From NCBI GenBank assembly GCA_022579005.1, contig MU401481.1, positions 186,001 through 250,000 of the forward strand: a stretch of DNA of 64,000 nucleotides, written 5' to 3'. The stretch is from Poronia punctata. Taxonomy: Eukaryota; Ascomycota; Sordariomycetes; Xylariales; Xylariaceae. This document shows positions 1-11,159 of this stretch, piece after piece (the stretch's first letter is position 1; the number at the start of each line of letters is the position of its first letter). A model generated the notes under the pieces. That model did not search any database and had not been told where the DNA came from. It worked only from the letters and a program-made list of their open reading frames with translations. A program made the position numbers and the translations under genes.

Positions 1-3000
1 GATGTCTCGAACCATAACGGACCTCCGCCTGGTGGCCCGACCCGAGGAAATTTCTCGGGTGGTAACCGAGGTGGTAGACCATACAATGGCGGCTTCAACA
101 ACCAGTCGATGGGATATCCTCCTGCTAACAACTATCGAGGCCAGCAAGGAAATCAGCCACGAGGTGGAATGCCGGCCAATTTTGCTGGCAACAATCGTCA
201 ACAGCACCATTATCAAAACCAGGCGAACCGGAGCCCGGCTTTATCTGCCGCTATACCGCAGCCTGTTGCCGCTAATATGCCACCGTACTATTATGGCCAA
301 CCCCCCGTGGGCCCTTCACAGGTACCTTACCATACATTCCCTTATTCTTTTCCTCAGTCGGGCTTCGGCCAGGCGGAACCCAGTTATAAGAAAAAAGCAA
401 CCCGTCGTGATAGCGAGAAGTTCTCACATCACCAACGGCGGCCAGAGGTCCTAAGATATGATAATGGCTATGCTGCGAGATCAAGACGCTTTAGTAGGCG
501 TTCTGAACCGCGGACTAACAAGGCTGATGAGCCCCAATATGGCAGCCAATACACGGTTGAGACATTTGGTTATCCATTACCAAATGGTCCGCCAGCGGCC
601 TCGGACCAATTTTCCCCTAGTTACCTTCCGATATACGGACAAATTGATCGCCCAGCTTTATCACCTGAGGGCGGAGAAGTTGATCGGTTACTAACTAACG
701 AGGAGCAGGCATATTATCCACCACCATATGATCCCAGGAATCCGATGCCTCCTATGGCCCAGATGGCATACCCAGGGTATCCCAATATGCATCAGCCGGC
801 TTCGCCACTTCACAATTACCAACAGCCCTTCATGCCAAGCCCTTACAATGCTCCTGTGGCGGCGCAGCCCATGTCGCGAAGTAACTCGTCGCAAATTTCT
901 GAACAGCGACCCGGTTCGGGTGCTGGCCAGGCCCCAGTACCTGTGCCTCAAGGTACGCCACAGCAGCAAGCAGCCCAACTGAAACAAGGGCCGAATCCTT
1001 CTCCCCATTTTACCCGCCCCGTGAAGAGAAGCGCTGCTATTCAGATCAAGAACGAGCATGGAGAGGCACTTGACTTCAAGAGCCTCAAGCCTACTGCACC
1101 AGCGTCGCCGGCAACGACCAGTCAGCAGTCTAGAACTCCGCCAGTTGTGTCTTCGACCCCGACACCCCCGCCAAAAGCCTCGACGCCTAAGCCCCTGGTG
1201 TCATCCCATGGTAGAACTGATAGCACGTCCAACTCGAAGACGGCGGAAGAGAAGCGCAATGAGTTCATGGAAAAGATTAAGCAGACTGCGACCGGCGACA
1301 AGGCTAAGGAGGATGATACTACGAAGACCGCCGTCGAGCAAGTTGAAGTTCCAAACAAGTCTGTTTCGGAACCAGCAGCCGAGCCGGTTAAAGATGTGCC
1401 AGCGCCGCAGGCCGATGTGCCCAAGCCGACTGAAGACAAAACAGAACCTGTCGACTCCACTGCTGATGCGCCCAAACCCTCCTCGGATGACCCCGATGAG
1501 GACGAGATGGAACGAATCATTCGGGAAATGGAGGAGGCAGATGCCAGACGGGAGGCGGAAGAGGCAGAAATGAATAAGAAGCGACAGGCTGAAAAAGAGA
1601 CCCAAAAGAAGGCCGAGGAAGAGGCCCGAGCCGCCAACGCTGCTGAGAATGATCGGAAGCTACGCGAGCAAGAGCGAGAAATGGAGAGGCTAGAAGAAGA
1701 ACGAGAGGCAAAGCGTGCTGCTGAGCGTGCTCCTACTGAGGAGTCCTCCAAGGCTAAAGATGATGAAGTGAATGAGGCGACCGGCAAACTGGGTAACCTG
1801 AGTCTTGCAGAGAAGCAGTCCTCTGCTGCCGGCGCAAAGACGGGCCCCGGTGGCCGTGCGCCTAAGCCCCAGGCCCTCAATCTCGCCCCTCTCAACACCA
1901 AGGCTGTCGAAGCACCTCAGCCTAGCGCTGCACTACAGTCATTGAAGACGGCTAGGCTGTTGGACATCATGAAGCCTGATATATATCCACCTGGCATCAA
2001 CTCGCCCAACCCTGCGTTAAATGCTGCTGTCGAAAAGAAGGGCAAGTCCTTCAAGTATGACCCAGCCTTCTTGCTTCAGTTCAAGACTGTATTTACAGAG
2101 CAGCCTTCAGACGACTTCAACTCGCAGGTCAAGAGTCTTATTGGCGACGGTGATGGTGGGCGGTCTGCATCTCATCGATCAGCTGGTGGCTCTGGAAGAC
2201 AGGCCACCAGGAATAGCAGCACGTCTAGCTTCCCCATGGGCAGTTTCGGTACCTCCCAGGCACTACCTTCTGGTACCACGTCTGCTCAGCGGTTTGAGAT
2301 GAGCAACAAGGGCATGGGTGGCATGGGTGGCAGCCGCCCTGGTATGACCCCAATCAGTAGCTTCCAGCGGCCTGGAGGCGCCTTTGCCGGAGGCAACCAA
2401 ATGAGCCGGACACCGTCATCGAATATGGGAAGCATGCCGCACTCACCTCGGCAAAGTAGCCGGCGAAACGCCAGCAAGCCGAGTACGCTCAATCACAAGT
2501 CTGAATCCCAGGCAGCTAAGAATATGCCTCTCACCGCGGGCCTGAAGATAGATGCTCTCCAGACCAGTAGTACGGGTTGGAAGCCTCTTAGCATCAGCAA
2601 GAGCGCGGCGCCTAGCAACGTTACTACGGCCAGCGGACTGATGGACCCCGCCATGGTCCAGCGAAAGGTTAAGGCAGCGCTCAATAAAATGACACCGGAC
2701 AACTTCGATCGCATCTCAGACCAGATTCTTGAGATTGCTGGACAGTCCAAGGAAGAGAACGATGGCAGGACTCTCCGCCAGGTCATCCAACTTACCTTTG
2801 AAAAGGCGTGCGACGAGGCGCATTGGGCTTCGATGTACGCTAAATTCTGCAAGAAGATGCTGGATACGATGAGTCCTGAAATTCGGGACGAGAATATCAA
2901 GGATCGGAACGGTAACCTCGTCAGCGGTGGGGCCTTGTTCCGCAAATACCTGCTCAATAGGTGCCAGGAGGAATTCGAAAGGGGTTGGTCGGTCCAACTA

Positions 3001-3974
3001 CCTGAGCAAGGGGCTGATGGTGATCGCAAGACGGAAGCGGCCGCTCTCCTGACCGAAGAGTACTATAAGGCTGCTGCAGCGAAGCGAAAAGGTCTTGGTC
3101 TCGTCCAGTTTATCGGTGAATTGTATAAACTTGCCATGCTTACTGAGCGCATCATGCACGAATGCGTCAGGAAACTGGTTGACTATACCGGCATCCCAGA
3201 CGAAGCGGAAGTTGAGTCGCTTTGCAAACTCTTGAGGACGATCGGCTGGAACCTGGACAATGCGGAGAAAGGAAAGCCGATGATGGATGTTTATTTCGCT
3301 CGCATACAGACAATGATCGACCTGCAAGGCATGCCTAGCCGTCTGAAGTTCATGCTGATGGACATCATGGACTTGCGACGGAACAACTGGCAGTCGAAGG
3401 AGGCCAACAAGGGCCCGAAGACACTAGAAGAGGTGAGAGCTGAGGCCGAAGCTGCTGCGGCCCAGAAAGCCGCCGAATCTGCCCGGAACAACCAGAGAAC
3501 TGGGGGTGGGCGTGCACCGCTTGGCCGGGGAGACGCTCGGCATATGCAGGGAGGTTATCCTCAGCAGCCGACCAACCAGGTCGGCATGGATGATCTTCGA
3601 CGCCTGAAGGGTGGTGCCAGCCGGGTGGCGAGCACCAATCTGACGCTTGGCCCTATGTCGCTACTCGGCTCGCGCAGCAACAGCGGCAGACGCCTTGGCG
3701 CCGTTAGCCGTGGCCCAGATGACTCTGGTGCGTCGTCCAGGACGGGCACTCCTCCAGTCCGAGACGCGCCCACAAGCACGAACTCGTTTGGGTAAGTTTT
3801 AGGATTCCAATCAGCAAGAATGTTGTGTAACCTGTACTAACATCAAACCTAAACAGCCTGCTAGCCACCATGGATTCCGAGCATCCCGGCTCGCCCCCGT
3901 CCACAGCGGCTTCCCCTGCGCTGGCCAAGGCTACGCCCGAGACTTCGGGGGTGTCTGACAAAGGCGGTAACTGA
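1..3974 (+). CDS. TIF4631: Eukaryotic translation initiation factor 4 gamma (eIF4G), 5' partial
   Basis: Scaffold of the cap-binding complex: it holds eIF4E and eIF4A and brings mRNA to the 43S ribosome. The frame is open from base 1, so the N terminus lies outside the window; about 1302 residues are visible. In order they show a Gly/Arg/Asn/Gln-rich disordered N-terminal region, a Glu/Arg-rich coiled coil at about residues 499-577, an eIF4E-binding motif of the YxxxxLphi type (YDPAFLLQF, about 686), and a MIF4G domain at about 885-1130. The tail is Arg/Gly/Ser-rich. There is no MA3 domain, as in yeast eIF4G. An intron at 3792-3856 (GTAAGT donor, CTAAC branch, ACAG acceptor) joins a last exon of 39 codons ending at TGA 3972-3974. 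Coding segments are 1..3791 and 3857..3974. The gene converges on POL1. Confidence 0.93.
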
Positions 3975-5611
3975 GCGCATGCCTCGGCTCAGTGGCGATG
4001 ATAGAATCGTCCTGCATTATGGCGGGACATTTTCATGCATAGAATCGGACCATGGTTTGCGTTGCATTTACGGGGCTCCGGAGACGTGTTTTCAAAAGTT
4101 TCAAGTTTTTTTTAACACTTGATCATGATACCTTACATCGGATAGATCTCAACAACATGTTGCCATCAAGAGTTCGTTCCCCATGGTGTCTCCCCCCAGT
4201 TTCTTTTTTCCGCTTTTCAGCGGCTTCGATGAATCATATTGGCCCCTATCTGCTTTGTAATGAAAGTTGCTTTACTGCACGCATGTTTAGGGGGGGATGG
4301 ACTGGGCAAGGGGACAAACGGAGGCCTTTCTCGCGCTTTTGCTTGAGGGAAGGCCAGTATGGAAGAGCGCAAGGGTCAAACGGACGGGGCACGATGGGAC
4401 GTGGTCTTGTTTGTCTCGGAACAGGAGTGGTTTTAGGAGATGGGATGCGATATCAACCGGCGCCGCGAGGCGAAGCCAAGAGAGAGAGAGAGAGAGAGCA
4501 AAGAGCAAACATGACGTTGAAGACGTAGGAGTGTATTGAGATGTGCAAACATCCTTTAGCTGAGGGTTCCTTTACCCTGCTTTGTTCCCCTTGCCAGCGT
4601 ATGATTTGTCGTGGCTACCTACTTTCTTGTCTGACGATAGAATGTGGAGTACGACCACTTATTCAGAGAGCCACTAAGCATTGGCGATGTTGCCAATCTT
4701 CTGAGCGCCACTTAAGTGCGAATAAGGTGACCGCAGGCAGGTCTTGCTTGCACTTGCTTTGCGATACGGGGGTGTCGAAGGACGATGAAGACGAGGAACA
4801 GTAGGGTCAACGAGGTCTCCTCGATACAACTTCTTGTCTCCTACACCACTACGTTTTTAGTCGTAGACCACCCCCGTCAGTAGTTATTTGCCTGAATTTT
4901 ACACTTGTCTTTATCCCATTCCCCCATGTGTGAGTAAATGGGAAAGTAGCGTCCTTGCATATATATGTGTAGTTGTCCATATGATGGACAAGTGTAGTCT
5001 GGGACCAACTATCCTCTGTAGAAGCCAACTTTGTAACTTATAGCATTAGTATTCCAATTTACTCACCAACACTATCTAGATGTACCATGAATAACATGCC
5101 TGTTGGTACTGTGACTCGCCTGGCCAGCACGGAACTTTTTTCCCTTTCTGTTTTGATATGTATAGGATATACACACCACAAGACGAATTTATTTTGGATG
5201 TATAGTGGAGCGAATTTATTCAATCGAGGATAGATACCTAGATAGAGAAATCTGGTAGCTCAACTAAACCAGACCAGACCAGACCAGACCCTTACGCCGC
5301 TATGGATGAAATTACAACAAGTAAAATAAATGAATGAATGAATACGAGTAGACAAGGCTATGCATGCTTGTTCAATTTTCCATGTGAACCTTCCTTCCTT
5401 CCTTCCTTCCGTTCCCATTCCCCAAGCAACCAACCATCATGAGTGAGACCGAAAATCAACTTATAATTATCAACAGCGAGATGACAAAGGACACATTACC
5501 GGTTATACTTCCAATGCCTCATAATTTAAACAATACACGGTGCGGGTTAGGCTGGACCAACTAAAACGACGTGCCATCGCCCAAATCAGACCCTGGACCC
5601 CGGTTGTATTA
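3975..5611. other. Intergenic region between convergent eIF4G and POL1
   Basis: No convincing gene. The first part is presumably eIF4G 3' UTR and the last part POL1 3' UTR. It holds simple repeats: (AG)n near 4481-4498, (CCAGA)n near 5268-5290, (GAAT)n near 5331-5342 and (CCTT)n near 5390-5410. Short open frames at 4052-4804 lack conserved motifs and typical codon patterns. Confidence 0.7.
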
Positions 5612-8600
5612 TTACAAAGCAGCAGCGGCAAATCCCAGCTTAGAAAACAGGGTATCCATGGCCACCCATTGACGGCCGCACTTGTCGAGATATTTGTCGA
5701 CGACACCCTTGACAGTAGAGAAGCGCTCGTTGTTATGGCCGGCGAGCACCTGGATACGCTCTTTCTCGGCAGGGCTGAGGGAGCCGGCGTTGCCTTCGCC
5801 GCCGACGCCTGTGGCGCCAGAGTTGGCCTTGGCCCGTGCCTTTTCGACATCCCAGAGCGAGGCGAAGTAGAGGAGCTGGTTGTAGATGTTGCGTTCCGGA
5901 TACTCGTAGCGCATGCGGCCCATGCAGCCGGTGGCGAGACCCTGAGGCCCCATGCATCGTGTGCCGTACACCGACAGCTGGCGTGTTCGGTTTCCGCAAG
6001 AGGCATCGTCGCATACCAGCCAGCCTTCGTAGTATCGGGCTGTCTGTTGACGGATCGCGTGCTCAACTTGCGCAACGATACTGAAGGTCGAGAGGACGGC
6101 CGAGCAAGAAGGGCATGTGACGCCGTGTGCTGTCACCGTCATGGGCTGCTGAGATTCTTCGCTAGAAGAGGGTGAGTATAGACCGCCAAATGATGATGAC
6201 GTCCTGCACTTCCGACAGCGGAGAGAGAGGCGGGAGCAGTCTCGGAAGCGGATCTCATCGGGAATTTGCGATTCCAGGGGGTGAATATCCAGATCCTTGG
6301 AGCCTGACTGGGACGACGAGTTGTTGGCGTAGCGACGCACATCCAGGCCGAGCTGCTCAGCGAGCTGTTCTGTCGACGTTCCCGTTATATTGGCACACAG
6401 CCGTTCGACGGGTGGGAATATTTGCTTCCCAATGTACCACTCAACGTCGACCTTCAGTCCCGAGTCTTTCTTGGTGACGTCCTGGGGCGGGTAGGCACGT
6501 TTCGCCACCGAGTCGGAACTTGTTTTGCCGTCGCCCGTCACTACGTACGAGATGACATCTCCGCGTCGGACCTGTTTTCCTCGCGCAATCTCCCGCAGGG
6601 CTACCTGGACCTGTGGCATCGAGTCGGCGTTGGGGTATTCCTTGGGCGCCTTGCCGAGCTGCGTATATATAATGTACTTCTGGACGGGGATGGCATGCTC
6701 GCGCATCTTGGCCGAGATTTCGCGCAGGTACTCGTGGATTCGCTGGATGACCACTTCGGTATCGTCTCCGGAGAGGATATCGTTCAATATCCGTGAAGAT
6801 ATCTCCTTGGACAGGTTGCAGTACTCTCTCCGCTTCATGTCCAGGCCTTTGACCTCCATCTTCTCGACGAACTTGCCGCCGGGGACCTCGATCAGGTTGA
6901 TGGCTGCGTACTTCTTCTTGGCCTGCAACAAGATCCTCTTGAACACGTTGTCGATGTCGATCTCGAGAAGACGGTAACTTTCGTTGACGGCCTTCTTGAA
7001 CTCGTTGCCGACTTTGAGAGCATCGGCAACCGAGTCGACGTTGGCATTGATCATGACCGAGTCGGTGTCACCGTAGATGACCTGGAGTGACCTCGACTCG
7101 GCAAGGGCCTTGGTGCTGCGGAGGATCTCGCGACCCTTGGAAGTAGTGAGGACCGCCAGCGGTCGGGCATAAAAACGGGACTTGGGATAGCCCAAGCAAC
7201 CATACATCGAGTTCGCCGTCAGCTTGAGCGCGAGCTGTTTGATATCCCAGGAAGTAAGTTGTTCCGGCGTCGCATTCTTATCCTTCATGAGCGCCTTGAC
7301 CTGTCGCCGGCGACTGACTAGGGTGGCGATGAGCCTGGGCAGGACACCTTGGTCCTGCACGGCCGGGACTGCGGGCGCCCCATCTTCCTCTTCCGACTGT
7401 AATAGGGGTCAAAGTCAGTAAGACAACCAAGTGTTGGAAGAGCATGGATTCAACTTACCACCGCAGTTCGGTCCACAGTCGTGAAGCAGATGTTGTACTC
7501 CTGGATGATGGAAGGGTACAGGGAGTTAAAGTCCATGACGAGCACGAACTTGTCGTACAGGCCCTTCTCCGGCTCGAAAACCAAGCCGCCCTTGTACTTA
7601 TCCTTCTTCTTGCCGGCGCCAGCTCCATCCTCTTCGTTGGCTTCGTCCTCGACCTTGGCTCGTCCTTTGAAGGGCTGCTTATCGGGGCAGATGTACTTGT
7701 TCCGATGGAACTCGTGAAGTAAAATGTACTCGTTGCGCTCAGCCCGGGTGCCAGTAAGTGTACGTGCCCACGAATTGCCGGCCAAGTTTGTCAGGACCTT
7801 GGTCAAAGGCAGCAGTTGCGTCTTCAGCGCCAGGGCGGCAACAAAGTACGTGTCGGCCTCCATGTGGGTAACGTAGTCCATCAAGCCCTCCTTCTTGGTA
7901 GCCCAGGTCTTTAGAGCCACGTCGTTGTCTATGTCTCTGCGGCATGTATCCTCGCCCAGGTAGATATTACACATCTCTGTCAAGCTCCAAGACTGACACT
8001 TGTACATGACGGATTTGCCGGCCTCGTTGGCGAGATCACACAAAAGGCGGCCAGCCATGAGTTGGCGCTCTGCAAATACGTTTCCGCCTGCCTTTCCGAT
8101 CGACGACGGCCATTGCACCCTGCGGAGCCGTCCGAGTCGCGACCATTGCGGCGTCTTCTTCTCATGCAGTCTATTGAGCAGGATGCTGTAGTCGACGCCT
8201 TCCAGCTGGTGTCCGAGCACGATATCAGGGTCGGCCAGATCTAGCTGCGCAAGGAAGAAGGACAGTACGGTAGCCTCCGTCTTGGCCAGTTTGATCAGGC
8301 CTTTGCCTGCCCGGGCCTGTGCTAGCGTGTCGAACCCGAAAGGGAAAGCGGCACCGTTCGGCCTGATGACGGTGAAAGTGCGGGACGGTATCTTGTCTGC
8401 CGGCGTGGTATCACTGAGCGACACGCCCTCGTAGATGCGAGCACTGATAGCGAGGACTTCGGCCTTGTTGTCTTTGGCATTGAAGACCGTCCGCATCGCT
8501 ATACTCATCAAGGTAAGAGGGGGGGCGTCCAGGCTGTCCGAGTCACTGAGTATGGCCATCGTCTCAGGGTCGCTGACTTGAACTTCTAGCTTGGCGTGCG

Positions 8601-10305
8601 AGCTGTTCTTAAGGGTGCCAAAGTCGGCATCCTTGATTTTGAGCCAGCACGGACCCATGATATTCTTCCATAGCACAAACTGCTCGAACAAGGCAGTGTT
8701 GGCGCCAAAGACATGTGAAAAGGTTTCGCCCGTGATTTCCGCAGCGATTGCAGGAACTTTTCCCGCCGTCAGCCTATGCACGCAGCCATTCAAGACAAGA
8801 TGGTTAACTTACCTGTGTACGGATACAACAGCTTCAGATACTGTGCCTCCCGAGGAATGTCAGGTAGTTCAAATGCGTACTTTCGGTTACAGGCCTTGAT
8901 CTTGTGCATGCCGACATTCATCTTGGTCATAATCTCGTCCACCTCGGAATAGACATCCATCATCTCCACCTTCTCGCCCGTATCCTGCCCCTGCCGGTGG
9001 CGGGATTGTCGGGGTAGAAAGTACAGATTCCTTAGGATGTTGTCAACTTTGACAAAGCAACTGGCGTAGGTGCCAGTCTTCTTATCCTGGACTTTACCGA
9101 ACAAGCAGAGCGATCCATTGACCTCGGTGTAGTCGGTCCAAAACATGTTGAGGCTACCGTCTTCCTCGATTGCGTCCTTGTAGTCCATCTTCCCGACCGG
9201 GCTGGCTAAAGGAGCCGAGCTGCCAACAACGTTCAGTTTATCCGTCAGTTGATTCCATGAGGATGAGTCGACATCGGTTTCCGGGGCCTTTGGTGGTGAC
9301 GAGCTGGCAGGTGTGGGATACGGATCGGGCTTGAGCAGCTTTTTGATCTGACGAGACGCTGATATGTTGACACTCGTTGTGCTGATTGCACCTGCATGGG
9401 CTACCTCCATCATCTCCTCGTCGTCATCTTCGTTCGCCGTCTCCTTGAGCTGGGCCTTGCGGGCAAACGCCTTTGAGAGAGGGGAGGACGGAAGTACCGG
9501 ATCACTCATCACTTCGTCCTTTGTCAGGGGTGGCATTTCTTCGTCATCGATAGGCGGCAGAAAGTCGTCGTCGTCGAAATCGTCGAGATGTGTTGGAGGC
9601 AGGGCATCAGGGCTAAACCGTGCCTTTTTGGGTGCCGGCTCTCGAGTGGCACGTACAGGTGATAAGACCCGAGCAGGGCGCCTTTCGGGGGATCTTTGTC
9701 TCTTAGGTCTTATAGCCGGCGCTGGAGCATTTGCGTCAACCTCGCCGAGTAGACTCGCAAGAAAGCGGTCGTCATCTTCCGTTTTAACGACCTAACGCTC
9801 ATCGTTAGCACACATGGTCGGACAGGCAAATAACAGTCCACCTACCTTCGCTTTGGCCTGGGGTGCAGACTGTCCCTTCATGAAGAATTGACTAATATCG
9901 CGATCATTCGCATCACGTTTCGCTTTCTCTTCTTCACGTTTCCGTTTGTCTGGCAAAGTACAAGGTAAGCGCACGACAACCCTCCATTGAGGATCCGGAG
10001 ACTTGCTTACCAGATTTACGCTTTATCGGCCCGCCAGCGGTGTCATCTTCACTCTCGGAATAATAAGTCTGGACTCGATCCCAGTCCTCGCGCCCATCAT
10101 CGGCATAACCCTCCCCGTTGTCGTCGACAACGAAATCATCTTGGTTGAGACGGTCCCTGACGATCTTCTTGTACTCATTCTCGTCTACTTCTTCGTATAG
10201 AGCCTGCTCCTCGGCAATTTCGTATGTGTCGTATACTTTCTTCCCAGAGGCTCGCAATGCTCGCAGCTCAGCGAGCTTGTTGCGTCTGCTGGCTGCTTTA
10301 GACAT
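5612..10305 (-). CDS. POL1: DNA polymerase alpha catalytic subunit
   Basis: Family B polymerase that extends primase RNA primers at replication initiation. The model is complement(5612..7396, 7459..8756, 8813..9791, 9846..9949, 10011..10305), 1486 aa, with four introns of 54-62 nt whose phases all agree. The start (ATG 10303-10305) opens the conserved basic/acidic N-terminal region; the segment DISQFFMKG follows near residue 115. Polymerase motifs are region II DFNSLYPSII (868-877), region III KLTANSMYGC (950-959) and region I YGDTDS (1000-1005, catalytic Asp pair). Exonuclease-region catalytic acids are not evident, as known for Pol alpha. The C terminus has two Cys-rich metal sites: CRKC with CPSC, then a four-Cys module containing CDDASC and CMG. 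Length and motif order match full-length Pol alpha. The 8757-8812 intron was chosen because only that acceptor restores YPYTVPAIAA. Two ACGCGT boxes lie upstream. Confidence 0.95.
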
Positions 10306-11159
10306 TATGCCCAAATATAGTATGAGGCTGTTGCGGTCATCAAGTTTCCGAGCAAACGGGTCCCAGAGGCGCGATGTAATTCGAACCCAAGTGTTAGAAA
10401 AAGTACAAGTATTGAACCAATTTAGACAAATTGTACGCAAGCAGGAGTCTGACTTGAATGATAGGGTAATATGCTGGAGGGGATAGCCAAGGTCAACAAC
10501 TTGCCAGCAATTTGTGGACACGCGTCGCGGTCATTTTGTCTAGCACGCGTTTAGCCGCGAATCCTGGTCAATCAATGCATCAATTCATTAAAGAAGTACC
10601 TAAGTACTACCATACCTCGCCCTAGGTACGAGTAGTAGGTCCAGGACGTCGAGCTAACCTAATACGTGTACGGTGTACCTACGTGTATATATCCCCAGAG
10701 TACTGCGCAAAGTTGAGTTACATCACGACGTGTTTATACATCTGGAGAAATATACTATTAATATGTACTCATAGATAATTATATTTTTCATTTTGCATGC
10801 TTGCTCAATTCCCTTTCATATCGCCTTTTCATTTTGGCTACTAGAGGTACCTAAGGTACATACCTTCTACGAATCGTATGGTAGTTACACGTGGTACGTA
10901 CCTACTTTCGGTATGATAGGTAGGATGTACAGATCAGAAGCTAAGATAAGATTACATAATGGTTGCGCAAACAAACTTTTGATGGGACATCTACTCCCAG
11001 TGAGTCTTGACGACTGCCCGTATGCCACCTGCGATACCCTATAATTTTGCGACAGAAAGAGAGAGCGCGAGAAAGGGACGATCTGAAGGGCGAATGCATC
11101 TTTCGTGATCGATTCTAGATTCGATAGACTAGACATTGATTCCACTCGCTGTGGCCATC
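10306..11159. other. Divergent intergenic region between POL1 and the PPR gene
   Basis: No gene seen. It serves as the promoter region for both flanking divergent genes. The POL1-proximal half carries the ACGCGT pair; the rest is AT-rich with several GGTACCTA-like motifs. Confidence 0.65.
10520..10550. promoter_or_regulatory. Paired MluI cell-cycle boxes (ACGCGT) upstream of POL1
   Basis: Two palindromic ACGCGT hexamers, at 10520-10525 and 10545-10550, lie 215 and 240 bp upstream of the POL1 ATG. In budding and fission yeast this motif is the binding site of MBF (Swi6 with Mbp1, or Res1/Res2), which drives G1/S transcription of replication genes including POL1. Presence and spacing are seen; binding in this fungus is inferred. 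Confidence 0.6.

Noticed and set aside
1122..1901. Long minus-strand open frame (259 codons) inside eIF4G
   Set aside because: It is the complement of the Ser/Glu-rich eIF4G coding region; composition is an antisense shadow and it has no domain.
8774..8812. Alternative 39-nt intron in POL1
   Set aside because: Too short and out of phase; the 56-nt intron ending at 8757 keeps phase and restores the family sequence.
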